Assembly: GCF_032921865.1 (NCBI RefSeq)
Contig: NZ_CP136684.1
Location: forward strand, 2,949,001 to 3,013,000
Reading direction: 5' to 3'
DNA length: 64,000 nt
From: Thalassospira lucentensis
Lineage (GTDB): Bacteria; Pseudomonadota; Alphaproteobacteria; Rhodospirillales; Thalassospiraceae
This document shows, in pieces, positions 1 through 7,525 of this stretch. Position 1 is the stretch's first letter; each line of letters begins with the position of its first letter. The notes below the pieces were generated by a model. It made no database searches and was not told the DNA's origin. It worked only from the letters and a program-made list of their open reading frames with translations. The translations under genes were made by a program, and so were the position numbers.

Positions 1-15
1 GGAAAGGATAAAGCC

Positions 16-174
16 ATGCGTCGTTATGGTGATTACGATCTGACCACGCTGCAGCGCGAAGCCGAAAAACTCCGTGCTCAGGCGATCCGCAAAGCCGTTG
101 TTACTTTGGCCCGCAAAATTGCTTCCCTGTTTGGCGGTAACCGCCTTCCGGGTGGCCGTCCGGCTGGTGCCTAA
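16..174 (+). CDS. Small basic protein of unknown function (52 aa)
   Basis: The ATG at 16 follows a purine-rich GGAAAGGA at a normal spacing. The frame stays open to the left edge of the window, so a longer protein cannot be excluded. The product is a basic peptide with a predicted amphipathic helix (Leu/Arg/Lys/Ala-rich, residues about 10-38) and a Gly/Pro/Arg-rich tail. It resembles the short helical proteins common in alphaproteobacteria, but I cannot assign a family. A strong terminator follows directly, so it ends its own transcription unit. Confidence 0.6.
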   Translation: MRRYGDYDLTTLQREAEKLRAQAIRKAVVTLARKIASLFGGNRLPGGRPAGA

Positions 175-215
175 GCTTAACGCTTGGCGATGAATACCGG
201 GTCGAATGACCCAAG

Positions 216-251
216 AAACACCCCCGCATTCCTCCCATGCGGGGGTGTTTT
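216..251 (+). terminator. Rho-independent terminator
   Basis: A perfect 14-bp stem (arms 216-229 and 237-250, AAACACCCCCGCAT and its complement) with a 7-nt loop, ending in TTTT. It closes the small gene at the left edge and isolates it from the hydrolase gene. Confidence 0.9.
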
Positions 252-341
252 GATTCCCATCCCCACCACAGGGCTTCACGCCACCGTCCGGTCCCGCTAT
301 TAAGGGGAATAACCAGATAACCCGATTGCGGAGCGTGCCTG

Positions 342-1127
342 ATGAAACTTGCCCATTATGCCTTTGGCGAAGAAAACCGTGACAATGGCACGCTTGTGAT
401 CCTGCACGGGCTGTTCGGGCAGGCGCGTAACTGGACCGCCATCGCGCGGCGTCTGGCGGAAAAGTATCACGTGGTCACCGCCGATCTTCGCAATCATGGC
501 CGGTCCGACTGGGACATGAACATGACCTATCCGGCGATGGCATCGGACATCGCCGAGCTGATCCGGGATGTTGCCAATGGCCCGGTCCACCTGATCGGAC
601 ATTCGATGGGGGGCAAGGCATCAATGGTGCTGACCCTGTCACAGGATGCGGATTTGGTTGCCGATCTGGTTGTGGTTGATATTGCGCCTGTGACCTATGA
701 CCATGACTATACCGGCTATATCAGTGCCATGAAGTCGGTGGATTTCGATGCAGTATCGCGGCGCGCCGAAGTCGAAGATGCACTTGTCAGTGGCGTTTCG
801 GAAAAGGGCGTGCGTCAGTTCCTGGCGCAGAATGTCGCGACCGACAAGGAAACCGGCAAAATGTCATGGCAGGTCAATATCGATGCCATGGCCAACCACC
901 TTTCCGACATTACCGGCTGGCCCGAAACGGTGGGGGGCAGTTTTGATCGCGATGTGCTGTTCATATCCGGTGCCAATTCGCATTATGTTGATCCCAAGGA
1001 TCGCGATCACATCAAGTCGCTGTTTCCCAAGGCGGCCTTTACCAGCATCAAGGGCGCAGGCCACTGGGTTCACGCCGAAAAACCCGATGCGGTATTGCTG
1101 ACCCTGTCTGCCTTTCTGAACCGCTGA
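342..1127 (+). CDS. Alpha/beta hydrolase (YbfF-type esterase)
   Basis: A 261-residue alpha/beta-hydrolase-fold protein. The oxyanion-hole motif HGLFG is at residues 22-26. The nucleophile elbow GHSMGG places the catalytic Ser at 88, and the catalytic His is in GAGHW at about 241. The HGLFGQARNW signature is typical of the YbfF esterase group, which cleaves acyl-CoA and small esters in vitro; the natural substrate is unknown. It has no signal peptide, so it should be cytoplasmic. The Nudix gene follows 13 bp later on the same strand, so the two are probably co-transcribed. Confidence 0.85.
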   Translation: MKLAHYAFGEENRDNGTLVILHGLFGQARNWTAIARRLAEKYHVVTADLRNHGRSDWDMNMTYPAMASDIAELIRDVANGPVHLIGHSMGGKASMVLTLSQDADLVADLVVVDIAPVTYDHDYTGYISAMKSVDFDAVSRRAEVEDALVSGVSEKGVRQFLAQNVATDKETGKMSWQVNIDAMANHLSDITGWPETVGGSFDRDVLFISGANSHYVDPKDRDHIKSLFPKAAFTSIKGAGHWVHAEKPDAVLLTLSAFLNR

Positions 1128-1140
1128 CGGATATTTTGAC

Positions 1141-1755
1141 ATGACCGAGCTTCCCAAAGGTTGGAACTTGCCGGAAAACGACGATATCCGCGTTCAGAAC
1201 ATCGAATGCCTGTCGGATAACTGGTATCACCTGTATCGCGTCAGCTTTGATCTGCGCCGAAGCAACGGCGAATGGCAGTCCCAGCAACGCGAAGCCTATG
1301 ATCGGGGCAACGGGGCGGCCATCCTGCTTTATAACCGCGGGACAGGCACCGTGATCCTGACACGGCAATTTCGTCTGCCATCCTTCGTGAATGGCAATGA
1401 AAATGGCATGCTGATCGAAGTTCCGGCAGGGTTGCTTGACGATCGCGATCCGGCATCCGCCGTGATTGCCGAGGTCGAAGAAGAAACCGGTTACAGGATC
1501 GGCAAACCGCAAAAGGTGTTCGATCTGTTCATGAGCCCGGGTTCCGTCACTGAGCGCCTGCACCTGTTCGTGGCCGAAGTCACAAGCGATCATCGCGCGG
1601 GCGAGGGCGGTGGTTTGCATGAAGAGGGCGAGGATATCCACGTGCTTGAAGTGCCTTTCAGGGACGCGCTGGCTATGATATCGGATGGTCGCATCCGGGA
1701 TGCCAAAACCGTCATTCTGTTGCAGCATGCCGTGTTAAACAGCCTGTTTGACTGA
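1141..1755 (+). CDS. Nudix hydrolase, NudK/YffH (nucleoside-diphosphate sugar pyrophosphatase) type
   Basis: A 204-residue protein with a Nudix box beginning GLLDDRDP and ending EEETGY, near residues 99-120. The surrounding residues (RQFRLPSFVNGNENG before the box, MSPGSVTERLHLF after it) match the NudK/AdpP subfamily, which hydrolyses GDP-mannose or ADP-ribose with Mg2+. The position usually held by Arg or Lys in the REUxEE core is Ala here. It is co-directional with the esterase upstream and the methyltransferase downstream. A housekeeping role removing nucleotide sugars is inferred. Confidence 0.82.
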   Translation: MTELPKGWNLPENDDIRVQNIECLSDNWYHLYRVSFDLRRSNGEWQSQQREAYDRGNGAAILLYNRGTGTVILTRQFRLPSFVNGNENGMLIEVPAGLLDDRDPASAVIAEVEEETGYRIGKPQKVFDLFMSPGSVTERLHLFVAEVTSDHRAGEGGGLHEEGEDIHVLEVPFRDALAMISDGRIRDAKTVILLQHAVLNSLFD

Positions 1756-1783
1756 GATTCCCGAGAAGCCAAAGGAGAAACCG

Positions 1784-2512
1784 ATGTCCGGTTTTCGCAA
1801 GGATCATGTCCACTGGTCCGATATCGCTCAAAACTGGATCGCCTGGGCGCGTAAACCGGGGCACGATGCCTTTTGGCAATTCCGCAAAAATTTTGCTGAC
1901 TTTGTCGGCCCGGGAACCGGCATTGCACTTGATGTCGGTTGTGGTGAGGGGCGCGGTTCACGGCTTCTGGCCGAACTTGGCTATGACGTTACGGGCATTG
2001 ACCCGGTAGCTGACCTTGTTCTGGCGGCGCGTGAAGCTGCCACCGATAGCAGATCATCCTATCATATCGCACCGGGCAATGATGTGCCCTTTGACAATGA
2101 AAGCTTCGATCTTGTGCTGGCCTATAACGTTCTGATGGATGTGGATGATCTTGCGGGTACGCTGGATGAAATTCGCCGTGTCTTGCGTAAGGACGGGGAA
2201 TTGGTGATTTCGATTGTGCATCCATTCAGGGACCGTGGCCGCTTTGACGGGACGGCTCCTGATGCTCCCTTTGTCCTGACGGGCAGTTATTTCGGGGAAC
2301 GCCGGTTTGAAGGCAGCGAAGAACGTGATGGCCTGATCATGCATTTTGCCGGATGGTCGCGGCCGCTTGAGTATTACATCAATGCGTTGGGCAAGGCCGG
2401 GTTTGGTGTATCGGCCATGCGTGAACCGGCTCCCGATCAGGCCGACCGTGACATCCTCAAACAATGGTCGCGTGTGCCGCTGTTCATGTGGCTCAAGGCC
2501 CGTCCTCTTTGA
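1784..2512 (+). CDS. Class I SAM-dependent methyltransferase
   Basis: A 242-residue protein with the SAM-binding motif I DVGCGEGRGS, an acidic residue ending strand 2 (GIDPV), and a motif IV-like stretch LVLAYNVLMDVDD. This is the Methyltransf_11/25 layout. I chose the ATG at 1784 because AAAGGAG lies just upstream; an in-frame ATG at 1748 overlaps the Nudix gene and lacks such a site. The substrate cannot be told. It converges on the SDR gene, with 10 bp between the two stop codons. Confidence 0.82.
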   Translation: MSGFRKDHVHWSDIAQNWIAWARKPGHDAFWQFRKNFADFVGPGTGIALDVGCGEGRGSRLLAELGYDVTGIDPVADLVLAAREAATDSRSSYHIAPGNDVPFDNESFDLVLAYNVLMDVDDLAGTLDEIRRVLRKDGELVISIVHPFRDRGRFDGTAPDAPFVLTGSYFGERRFEGSEERDGLIMHFAGWSRPLEYYINALGKAGFGVSAMREPAPDQADRDILKQWSRVPLFMWLKARPL

Positions 2513-2522
2513 TCATTGCATC

Positions 2523-3263
2523 TCACCACGGCAACTCATTGCCATCATAGGCAAAGAAGCCGCCGCTTTGTGATGGTTGCAGCCCGTCAATCACCATCAA
2601 CATGTTTGCCGTTGCCTGATCGGGGCTTTGCACATTGAGCCCCGATTTGGCAAACGGGCCCGAAAGGCCGGTATCGACCGTGCCGGGATGAAGGGCGATG
2701 CAGATCGCATTGCGTTTGCTTCGGGCAAGTTCGATGGCGGTGCATTTTACCAGTTGGTTCAATGCGGCCTTTGCCGCCCGGTAACTGTACCAGCCGCCCA
2801 TCCGGTTATCGCCAATGCTGCCGACCTTGGCCGACAGGGTGGCAAAGACCGATTTGCCGTCACGTGGCAAGATTGGCGTGAAATGCCTCATCAGCAAGGC
2901 CGGACCGATGGCGTTGATCAGAAACGATTTCGCCATGTAATCGGCTTCAATCTGGCGCAATGATTTTTCCGGCTGAAATATCTCATCATGCAGATAGCCG
3001 GTGGCATCGATGATCAGACGTACGGATTGGTTCTGTGCGGATGCCTGATCACGGACAAAGGCAGCGGCACTTTCGATGCTGCCGGGATCGGTGAAATCGA
3101 TGGCGGGTTTGGTGCCGCGCGACAGTTCAATCACACCATCAAACCGGCCGCAATCGCGAAGATGTCTCACAAAGGCCCGGCCAATACCGCCGGTCGCGCC
3201 GATGACGATTGCGATGCCGGCTGTGTCAAAGCTTTGCAATTTGGGTGCTGGCGTTCCCGGCAT
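2523..3263 (-). CDS. SDR-family NAD(P)-dependent oxidoreductase
   Basis: A 246-residue short-chain dehydrogenase. It has the TGxxxGxG-like cofactor motif GATGGIG near the N-terminus, an active-site Ser in TLSAKVGS and the YxxxK catalytic pair in YSYRAAK. It most resembles C-factor/CsgA-like SDRs that act on unknown carbonyls. I set the start at 3263 because AGGGA sits before it; the frame opens further upstream (3353), but that extension does not look like an SDR. It is divergent from the unknown gene at 3407. Confidence 0.82.
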   Translation of the reverse strand: MPGTPAPKLQSFDTAGIAIVIGATGGIGRAFVRHLRDCGRFDGVIELSRGTKPAIDFTDPGSIESAAAFVRDQASAQNQSVRLIIDATGYLHDEIFQPEKSLRQIEADYMAKSFLINAIGPALLMRHFTPILPRDGKSVFATLSAKVGSIGDNRMGGWYSYRAAKAALNQLVKCTAIELARSKRNAICIALHPGTVDTGLSGPFAKSGLNVQSPDQATANMLMVIDGLQPSQSGGFFAYDGNELPW

Positions 3264-3406
3264 GATCTGATCCCTGATCTGGTTTTTTATTCTACCTGTT
3301 TTACGCGGGTAAAATTGCGTCGGTTCAGGGATTGTCACAGGGTCGGATACCACCCGTCTCTGATGCGTCAGTTATCTTTTATCTTTCGCAAATCAGGGAC
3401 AATCCA

Positions 3407-3790
3407 ATGCCATATGTTTTCAGTCAGGCCGCCAACCCGCTAGCTATCGCCGAATGTGAATATGCAAGTGCCGCCGAAATCCGCTTCTCGACTTTCACAA
3501 GCTGTATCGGGATCGTTGGCATTCGCAATGGCGAGGTTTTCGGCATCCATTTGCCGCTTGCTGTCGACGATTTCGTCACCAACGCAGATATTGATGCCGC
3601 GCTGGTGCATTGCCAGGGCTTGGCTCAGACAACAATTACCGGGGTGATCGGGGCGTGGACCTCTTCCCGTCCGACTGTATATGCCTATCTTGTTGCCCAG
3701 TTGGGCAATCCGGCAATTGGTGTGGATCATGACGAGGGCGTTTACGGTGCGCGCGTGAACAATGGCAATCTGGTTCTTTCCTATCCCTGA
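3407..3790 (+). CDS. Protein of unknown function (127 aa)
   Basis: The ATG at 3407 is preceded by TCAGGGA; an earlier in-frame start at 3332 has no such site. The 127-residue product has no signal peptide or membrane segment that I can see. It has an alternating hydrophobic pattern suggesting a small alpha/beta domain, and a Cys in a TSCIG motif near residue 38. I recognise no family. A bidirectional terminator separates it from phaZ. Confidence 0.6.
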   Translation: MPYVFSQAANPLAIAECEYASAAEIRFSTFTSCIGIVGIRNGEVFGIHLPLAVDDFVTNADIDAALVHCQGLAQTTITGVIGAWTSSRPTVYAYLVAQLGNPAIGVDHDEGVYGARVNNGNLVLSYP

Positions 3791-3822
3791 TAACCCGCCA
3801 TAATCACATAGCCGTCAAAGCC

Positions 3823-3851
3823 AAAAGCCGCCCCGGATAAGGGTGGCTTTT
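3823..3851. terminator. Bidirectional terminator between convergent genes
   Basis: An 11-bp stem with one G-T wobble (AAAAGCCGCCC at 3823-3833 against GGGTGGCTTTT at 3841-3851), flanked by A and T runs. It can serve both the 127-aa gene and phaZ. Confidence 0.8.
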
Positions 3852-3885
3852 GAGTGTTCTATTCATCCGAGGATCGGGGCGCTGC

Positions 3886-5175
3886 CTATTCAGCGGCTTC
3901 GATCCGGGTCATGTCCGGCGCGCTTTTGCGGCCCTTGCCCTGCTGATCGTGACGGCGGATGAAATCCTTGATCCGCGGGCTGATCTGTTCGCGCCAGCGA
4001 CGACCGTTAAACACGCCGTAATGACCAACACCCTTCTGGATGTGATGCATGCGCATATTATCGGGCAGATTGGCGCAAAGCTTGTGGGCCGCGCGTGTCT
4101 GTCCCATGCCGGTGATATCATCGCGTTCGCCTTCGACCGTCAGAAGGGCGGTCTTGGTGATGGCGGACGGTTCAACCGGAACCCCCTGCCAGCGCATCGT
4201 CCCTTCGGGCAACTGATGTTCGTGGAACACGGCTTTCAGCGTCTGAAGATAGAACTCGGCACTCATATCCATCACGGCCAGATATTCATGATAGAAATTT
4301 CGCTTGGCATCGGCACTTTCGCCGTCCCCTTCGACAAGATGGGTGAACATCTCGTGATGGGCGGAAACGTGCTTGTCCCAGTTCATGCTCATGAAACCGG
4401 CAAGCTGCATGAAGCCCGGATAAACGCGGCGCATCACCCCGGCATGGGGCAATGGCACATGCGTAATGACATGGCGTTCAAACCAGTCGAGGCTGTGCTG
4501 CTTGGCAAAGTTGTTGACCTCGGTCGGGTTTTCACGGGTATCGACCGGGCCGCCCATAAGGGTCATCGATGCCGGCTGGCAGGGCTCGTTCCCGGCGGCC
4601 ATCAGCGATGCGGCCGCAACCACCGGAACCGATGGCTGACACACCGCCATCAGGTGGGTGTTCGGGCCAAGCTTGCGCAGGAACTGCATGACATAGTCGA
4701 TATAGCTATCAAGATCGAAATGACCCTGATGCACGGGAACCATGCGGGCATCGATCCAGTCGGTGATGTAAACATCATGATCGGGCAGCAATGCCTCGAC
4801 CGTGCCGCGCAGCAACGTTGAAAAGTGACCCGACAGCGGGGCCACGATCAGAAGCCGCGGATCATCCGGCTGATTTTTAAGGTGATCGGTTTCGCGTTTG
4901 AAATGCAAAAGATTGCAGAACGGTTCGCTATGGACGATTTCCTCGGTCACGGCGACGGTTTCACCATTGATGACCGTGGTATCAAGGCCGAATTCCGGTT
5001 TGCCATAACGGTGCGTGATATGGGTGAACACATCAAACGCGGCGGCGGCCGCACGGCCCTGATGGGTATAGGATAGCGGGTTGACCGGATTGCGCAGCCA
5101 CTTCTTGCTCGCATCCGCTGCCATGCGCAACGGGCTGATGGTGGCGTGCTGCAATTCATAGAGATGGTACAGCAT
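3886..5175 (-). CDS. phaZ: Intracellular polyhydroxyalkanoate depolymerase
   Basis: A 429-residue protein matching the intracellular PHB depolymerase family over its full length. It begins MLYHLYELQHA, typical of the family. The nucleophile elbow has Cys179 in VCQPS instead of a lipase-box Ser, as known for R. eutropha PhaZ-type enzymes. It has no signal peptide, consistent with action on cytoplasmic granules. It hydrolyses stored PHA to hydroxyacids when carbon is short. No other pha gene is adjacent. A TGC-N3-GCA-cored palindrome 345 bp upstream could be a PhaR site (see findings). Confidence 0.92.
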   Translation of the reverse strand: MLYHLYELQHATISPLRMAADASKKWLRNPVNPLSYTHQGRAAAAAFDVFTHITHRYGKPEFGLDTTVINGETVAVTEEIVHSEPFCNLLHFKRETDHLKNQPDDPRLLIVAPLSGHFSTLLRGTVEALLPDHDVYITDWIDARMVPVHQGHFDLDSYIDYVMQFLRKLGPNTHLMAVCQPSVPVVAAASLMAAGNEPCQPASMTLMGGPVDTRENPTEVNNFAKQHSLDWFERHVITHVPLPHAGVMRRVYPGFMQLAGFMSMNWDKHVSAHHEMFTHLVEGDGESADAKRNFYHEYLAVMDMSAEFYLQTLKAVFHEHQLPEGTMRWQGVPVEPSAITKTALLTVEGERDDITGMGQTRAAHKLCANLPDNMRMHHIQKGVGHYGVFNGRRWREQISPRIKDFIRRHDQQGKGRKSAPDMTRIEAAE

Positions 5176-5519
5176 TAATCTCTCACTCCCCGGCGATGCA
5201 AAGGTTCGGTGTGGGGTGCATCGACCGTGTTGGTCCCCGGCTGCATTTTTCCGAAAGAATTTCCGGTGGGCAGGCCTTCTGTTTTTCGTAAATCCAGGGC
5301 CGGCTCATGCGGGCGACCGGCGGAACGGGGTGATCATCGCGGGTTAACATCCCGCAATATCACGATAAACAGAAATCCTGCATTCATCAGAACCCTACGA
5401 TACTTCAGGTTTCAATCAATAACCTAAAAGTATGATGAATTTCCAAACTTTCGTGTTTCACCTTGATTCAAACCAACATTCAGGGTGCTGTCGAGTGAAA
5501 TTTTGCGATGCAGCGTAAG

Positions 5520-5536
5520 TTGTTGCATTGCAACAA
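5520..5536. promoter_or_regulatory. Palindrome TTGTTGC-ATT-GCAACAA, possible PhaR operator
   Basis: A perfect 7-bp inverted repeat with a 3-bp centre. Its core, TGC-N3-GCA, agrees with what I recall of sites bound by the PHA-responsive repressor PhaR in alphaproteobacteria. It lies upstream of phaZ, which fits, but it is 345 bp from the start codon. Confidence 0.4.
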
Positions 5537-5623
5537 TAGTTTGAGGTTCGAAAGGCGGGGGAAAAGTACTCGGACCTATACATAGGGTTAGTTTTTTCGG
5601 GACTCGGCCTGTTTGCGGGCCGA

Positions 5624-5659
5624 ACAAAGAAAAACGCTGCCGTCGGGGAAACAGCAGCG
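5624..5659 (-). terminator. Rho-independent terminator of the SOS-box small gene
   Basis: Read on the minus strand: a 9-bp stem with one wobble (CGCTGCTGT pairing with ACGGCAGCG), a 7-nt loop and the tail TTTTTCTTT. It lies 170 bp after the stop of the 43-aa gene, so that gene forms a short monocistronic transcript. Confidence 0.75.
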
Positions 5660-5829
5660 TCAAGTAGCGCGGAATAGCGAAGGTAATATGCAGGTTACAA
5701 TTCACGAAATCCGGATCGATGGATGAGGGACGACCGACAGACGGGACAGGGTATGGGTGCGGGGTTGCCTGCCGGTCGTCACCCTGGATGGGAAGTCCAT
5801 CCGGGTCTCGCAAAAGGTATGAGCTTTGA

Positions 5830-5961
5830 TCAGATCAGACCGCGAAGGGTTTGCGCCATTCCCAGTCCGATAACGAACAGGAAAAATCCGGTGCTTCCGA
5901 CCACGGCAACCGTGCTGCAAAGCTCGTTCAGGCGGTTCGGATTTTCAAGCAACTTCATCAT
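5830..5961 (-). CDS. Small single-span membrane protein (43 aa) behind an SOS box
   Basis: The 43-residue product has a polar N-terminus (LLENPNRLNEL), then one hydrophobic segment at about residues 16-37 (STVAVVGSTGFFLFVIGLGM) and a short tail. AGGAGG lies 8 nt before the ATG at 5961, so translation is well supported; a second ATG follows directly. A LexA-type GAACN7GAAC box sits about 60 nt upstream. Size, topology and SOS control recall SidA of Caulobacter, a short inner-membrane division inhibitor, although I see no sequence match. A toxin or division-inhibitor role is inference only. Confidence 0.65.
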   Translation of the reverse strand: MMKLLENPNRLNELCSTVAVVGSTGFFLFVIGLGMAQTLRGLI

Positions 5962-6020
5962 GGCTGTGTCCTCCTCAATCTGTCTGAAGAAACCATACTG
6001 ATCCTGTTTTGTTCTCACAA

Positions 6021-6035
6021 GAACAAAATTAGAAC
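6021..6035 (-). promoter_or_regulatory. LexA/SOS box, alphaproteobacterial type
   Basis: GAACAAAATTAGAAC fits GAAC-N7-GAAC exactly; on the coding strand it reads GTTC-N7-GTTC, the known LexA direct repeat of alphaproteobacteria. An overlapping inverted repeat at 6007-6028 (TTTTGTTCT and AGAACAAAA, 4-bp centre) shares one half-site. The box is about 60 nt upstream of the small membrane-protein start, where it would cover the promoter. Confidence 0.7.
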
Positions 6036-6215
6036 AAAAGCCGATAAAATATTTAAGTTATTGATTTTAAATGAAATTTATATGGCCTCGATGTTCTTGT
6101 CTTTCGAAGGAAAATGAGAACATCGGCGGTGCATGACCGGTATCAGGTTGAATGAAACCCGCAGAAACCAAAGCTTTTGCGCGAGTCTTCCGAAGTGATG
6201 AACCGCAGGGGAATG

Positions 6216-6247
6216 AAAAACGGAACATCATCGCATTCCCGATGTTC
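6216..6247 (-). terminator. Possible terminator after the AraC-family gene
   Basis: On the minus strand, GAACATC and GATGTTC (6241-6247 and 6223-6229) form a 7-bp stem with an 11-nt loop, followed by CGTTTTTC. It is weak in GC but well placed, 20 bp after the AraC stop. Confidence 0.45.
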
Positions 6248-6267
6248 TGTCGTGCGATGGCGGTGGA

Positions 6268-7251
6268 CTATTCTGCGGCGGATGCCGGAATGGCGGTGCG
6301 TCGGTCCGGAACACCGTCTATCTCGCTTGGCAGCGGACGGGCCGGAACGGCACCGATACGGGCATCGGGCATTGGCGGGTGATCGGGGAACTGGCCGTGA
6401 ATGCGAATGTTCTCGCGATAATCGCTGGCCGATTTCCCACGATACTGGCGAAAACGCCGGTTGAAGTTCGAAAGGTTGCTAAAGCCGTTATTTTCGGCGA
6501 TCTGATAGATCGGAAGATCAGTGCGCGACAGCTGCACACAGGCCCGCGAAATCCGGTATTCGTTCAGATATTCGACAACACTGCGCCCGGTATAACGTTT
6601 GAACAGCCGGTAAAAGCTGCTTTCACTGACACCGGCAACATCGGCAAGCGACGATACCCGAAGCGGTTCGGCGTAATGCGCGTGAATGAAAGCCAGTGCG
6701 CGATCCACCCGGATAGATTCACTGTTCTTCCCGGCTTCGCCGCCAAAATTGGCCGATGCCAGCGGTTTGTCGATCCCGGCAAGCAGGGCCTCAAGCAGTT
6801 CGATCATCAGGATAAAGCGCCGCCGCGGTTTGGCATCATCAAGGTGCGGGCAGATTTCCCGAACGCGTGCTACGGCGTCATCGGTAAAGGAAAGGCCACG
6901 ACGCGCACGGGCAAACAATTCGTGAAAATCGGCAAATTCAACAAAATCCCGCGTCAGGTTTTCCACCCATTCCTGCGACAGCCACAGCACATAAACCTCG
7001 ATCGGGCGGGACGGATCAATGCGTTTGCATTCCCAAAGATGGGGCAGGTTGGGGCCGACCATGGCGAAATCCAGCCCGTCAAACGCCTGCCGGTGATCGC
7101 CAATCAACCGCGATCCTTTGGCATTCAGCGTCAGGGTCATCTCATATTCGGGGTGCTGGTGCCAGTTGCAGCGAAAATCATCCCAGACATAGTGAAAATA
7201 ACCCCAGCTATATCCCTGTGGATTCGTGATCCGTTCCTGGATGATCCGCAT
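6268..7251 (-). CDS. AraC-family transcriptional regulator
   Basis: A 327-residue protein with an N-terminal cupin-like sensing domain (HQHPEYEMTLTL near residues 32-43; LPHLWECK further on). The C-terminal double helix-turn-helix spans about residues 195-290 (VSESSFYRLFKRYTG and GFSNLSNFNRRFRQYRG). It is transcribed away from the alpha-glucoside importer across a 274-bp gap, so it most likely senses the sugar and activates that operon. Known agl systems in rhizobia use a LacI-type regulator, so this pairing differs. Upstream AGTAGGA supports the start. Confidence 0.88.
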   Translation of the reverse strand: MRIIQERITNPQGYSWGYFHYVWDDFRCNWHQHPEYEMTLTLNAKGSRLIGDHRQAFDGLDFAMVGPNLPHLWECKRIDPSRPIEVYVLWLSQEWVENLTRDFVEFADFHELFARARRGLSFTDDAVARVREICPHLDDAKPRRRFILMIELLEALLAGIDKPLASANFGGEAGKNSESIRVDRALAFIHAHYAEPLRVSSLADVAGVSESSFYRLFKRYTGRSVVEYLNEYRISRACVQLSRTDLPIYQIAENNGFSNLSNFNRRFRQYRGKSASDYRENIRIHGQFPDHPPMPDARIGAVPARPLPSEIDGVPDRRTAIPASAAE

Positions 7252-7301
7252 ATCGTCCTACTATTCGTGTCGTGATTGCCGCGAATTTGCAGAATAGTAT
7301 C

Positions 7302-7315
7302 ATCCTTTGAAGGAT
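7302..7315. promoter_or_regulatory. Inverted repeat in the araC/importer divergent promoter
   Basis: ATCCTT-TG-AAGGAT, a 6-bp palindrome, lies 51 bp upstream of the AraC start. A further half-site, ATCCTTTTT, follows near 7335. It is placed well for an operator shared by both divergent genes; which protein binds is inference. Confidence 0.4.
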
Positions 7316-7525
7316 ATGACACTTTGAAAAGGTGCGATCAGGCGTATCCTTTTTCAATCGGGCGGCTCCGCGCCGGGAAGCAATCACCAAAACAGATTGC
7401 AGCCGGTGATTGCACCTGGGGTTCCGGTACGGGCGCCCGACCCGGACAAAAAGACCAATCAAAATGAATAAAAGCAGCTGCCAAAAGCTGCATGGGAAAA
7501 CCGATAACATCCTAGGGAGGTCTAT

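Larger units (their letters stand above)
5176..5829. other. Long intergenic region upstream of phaZ
   Basis: There is no convincing gene in these 654 bp; the open frames present lack ribosome sites and family resemblance. The region holds the phaZ promoter area, a 17-bp palindrome at 5520-5536, a minus-strand terminator at 5624-5659, and an 8-bp inverted pair (GACGACCG at 5729-5736 with CGGTCGTC at 5773-5780) that would fold the 3' untranslated end of the small membrane-protein gene. Confidence 0.5.

Noticed and set aside
5424-5813. 129-codon minus-strand open frame in the phaZ upstream region
   Set aside because: It runs through a clear minus-strand terminator and a palindrome, lacks a ribosome site and its composition is not protein-like.
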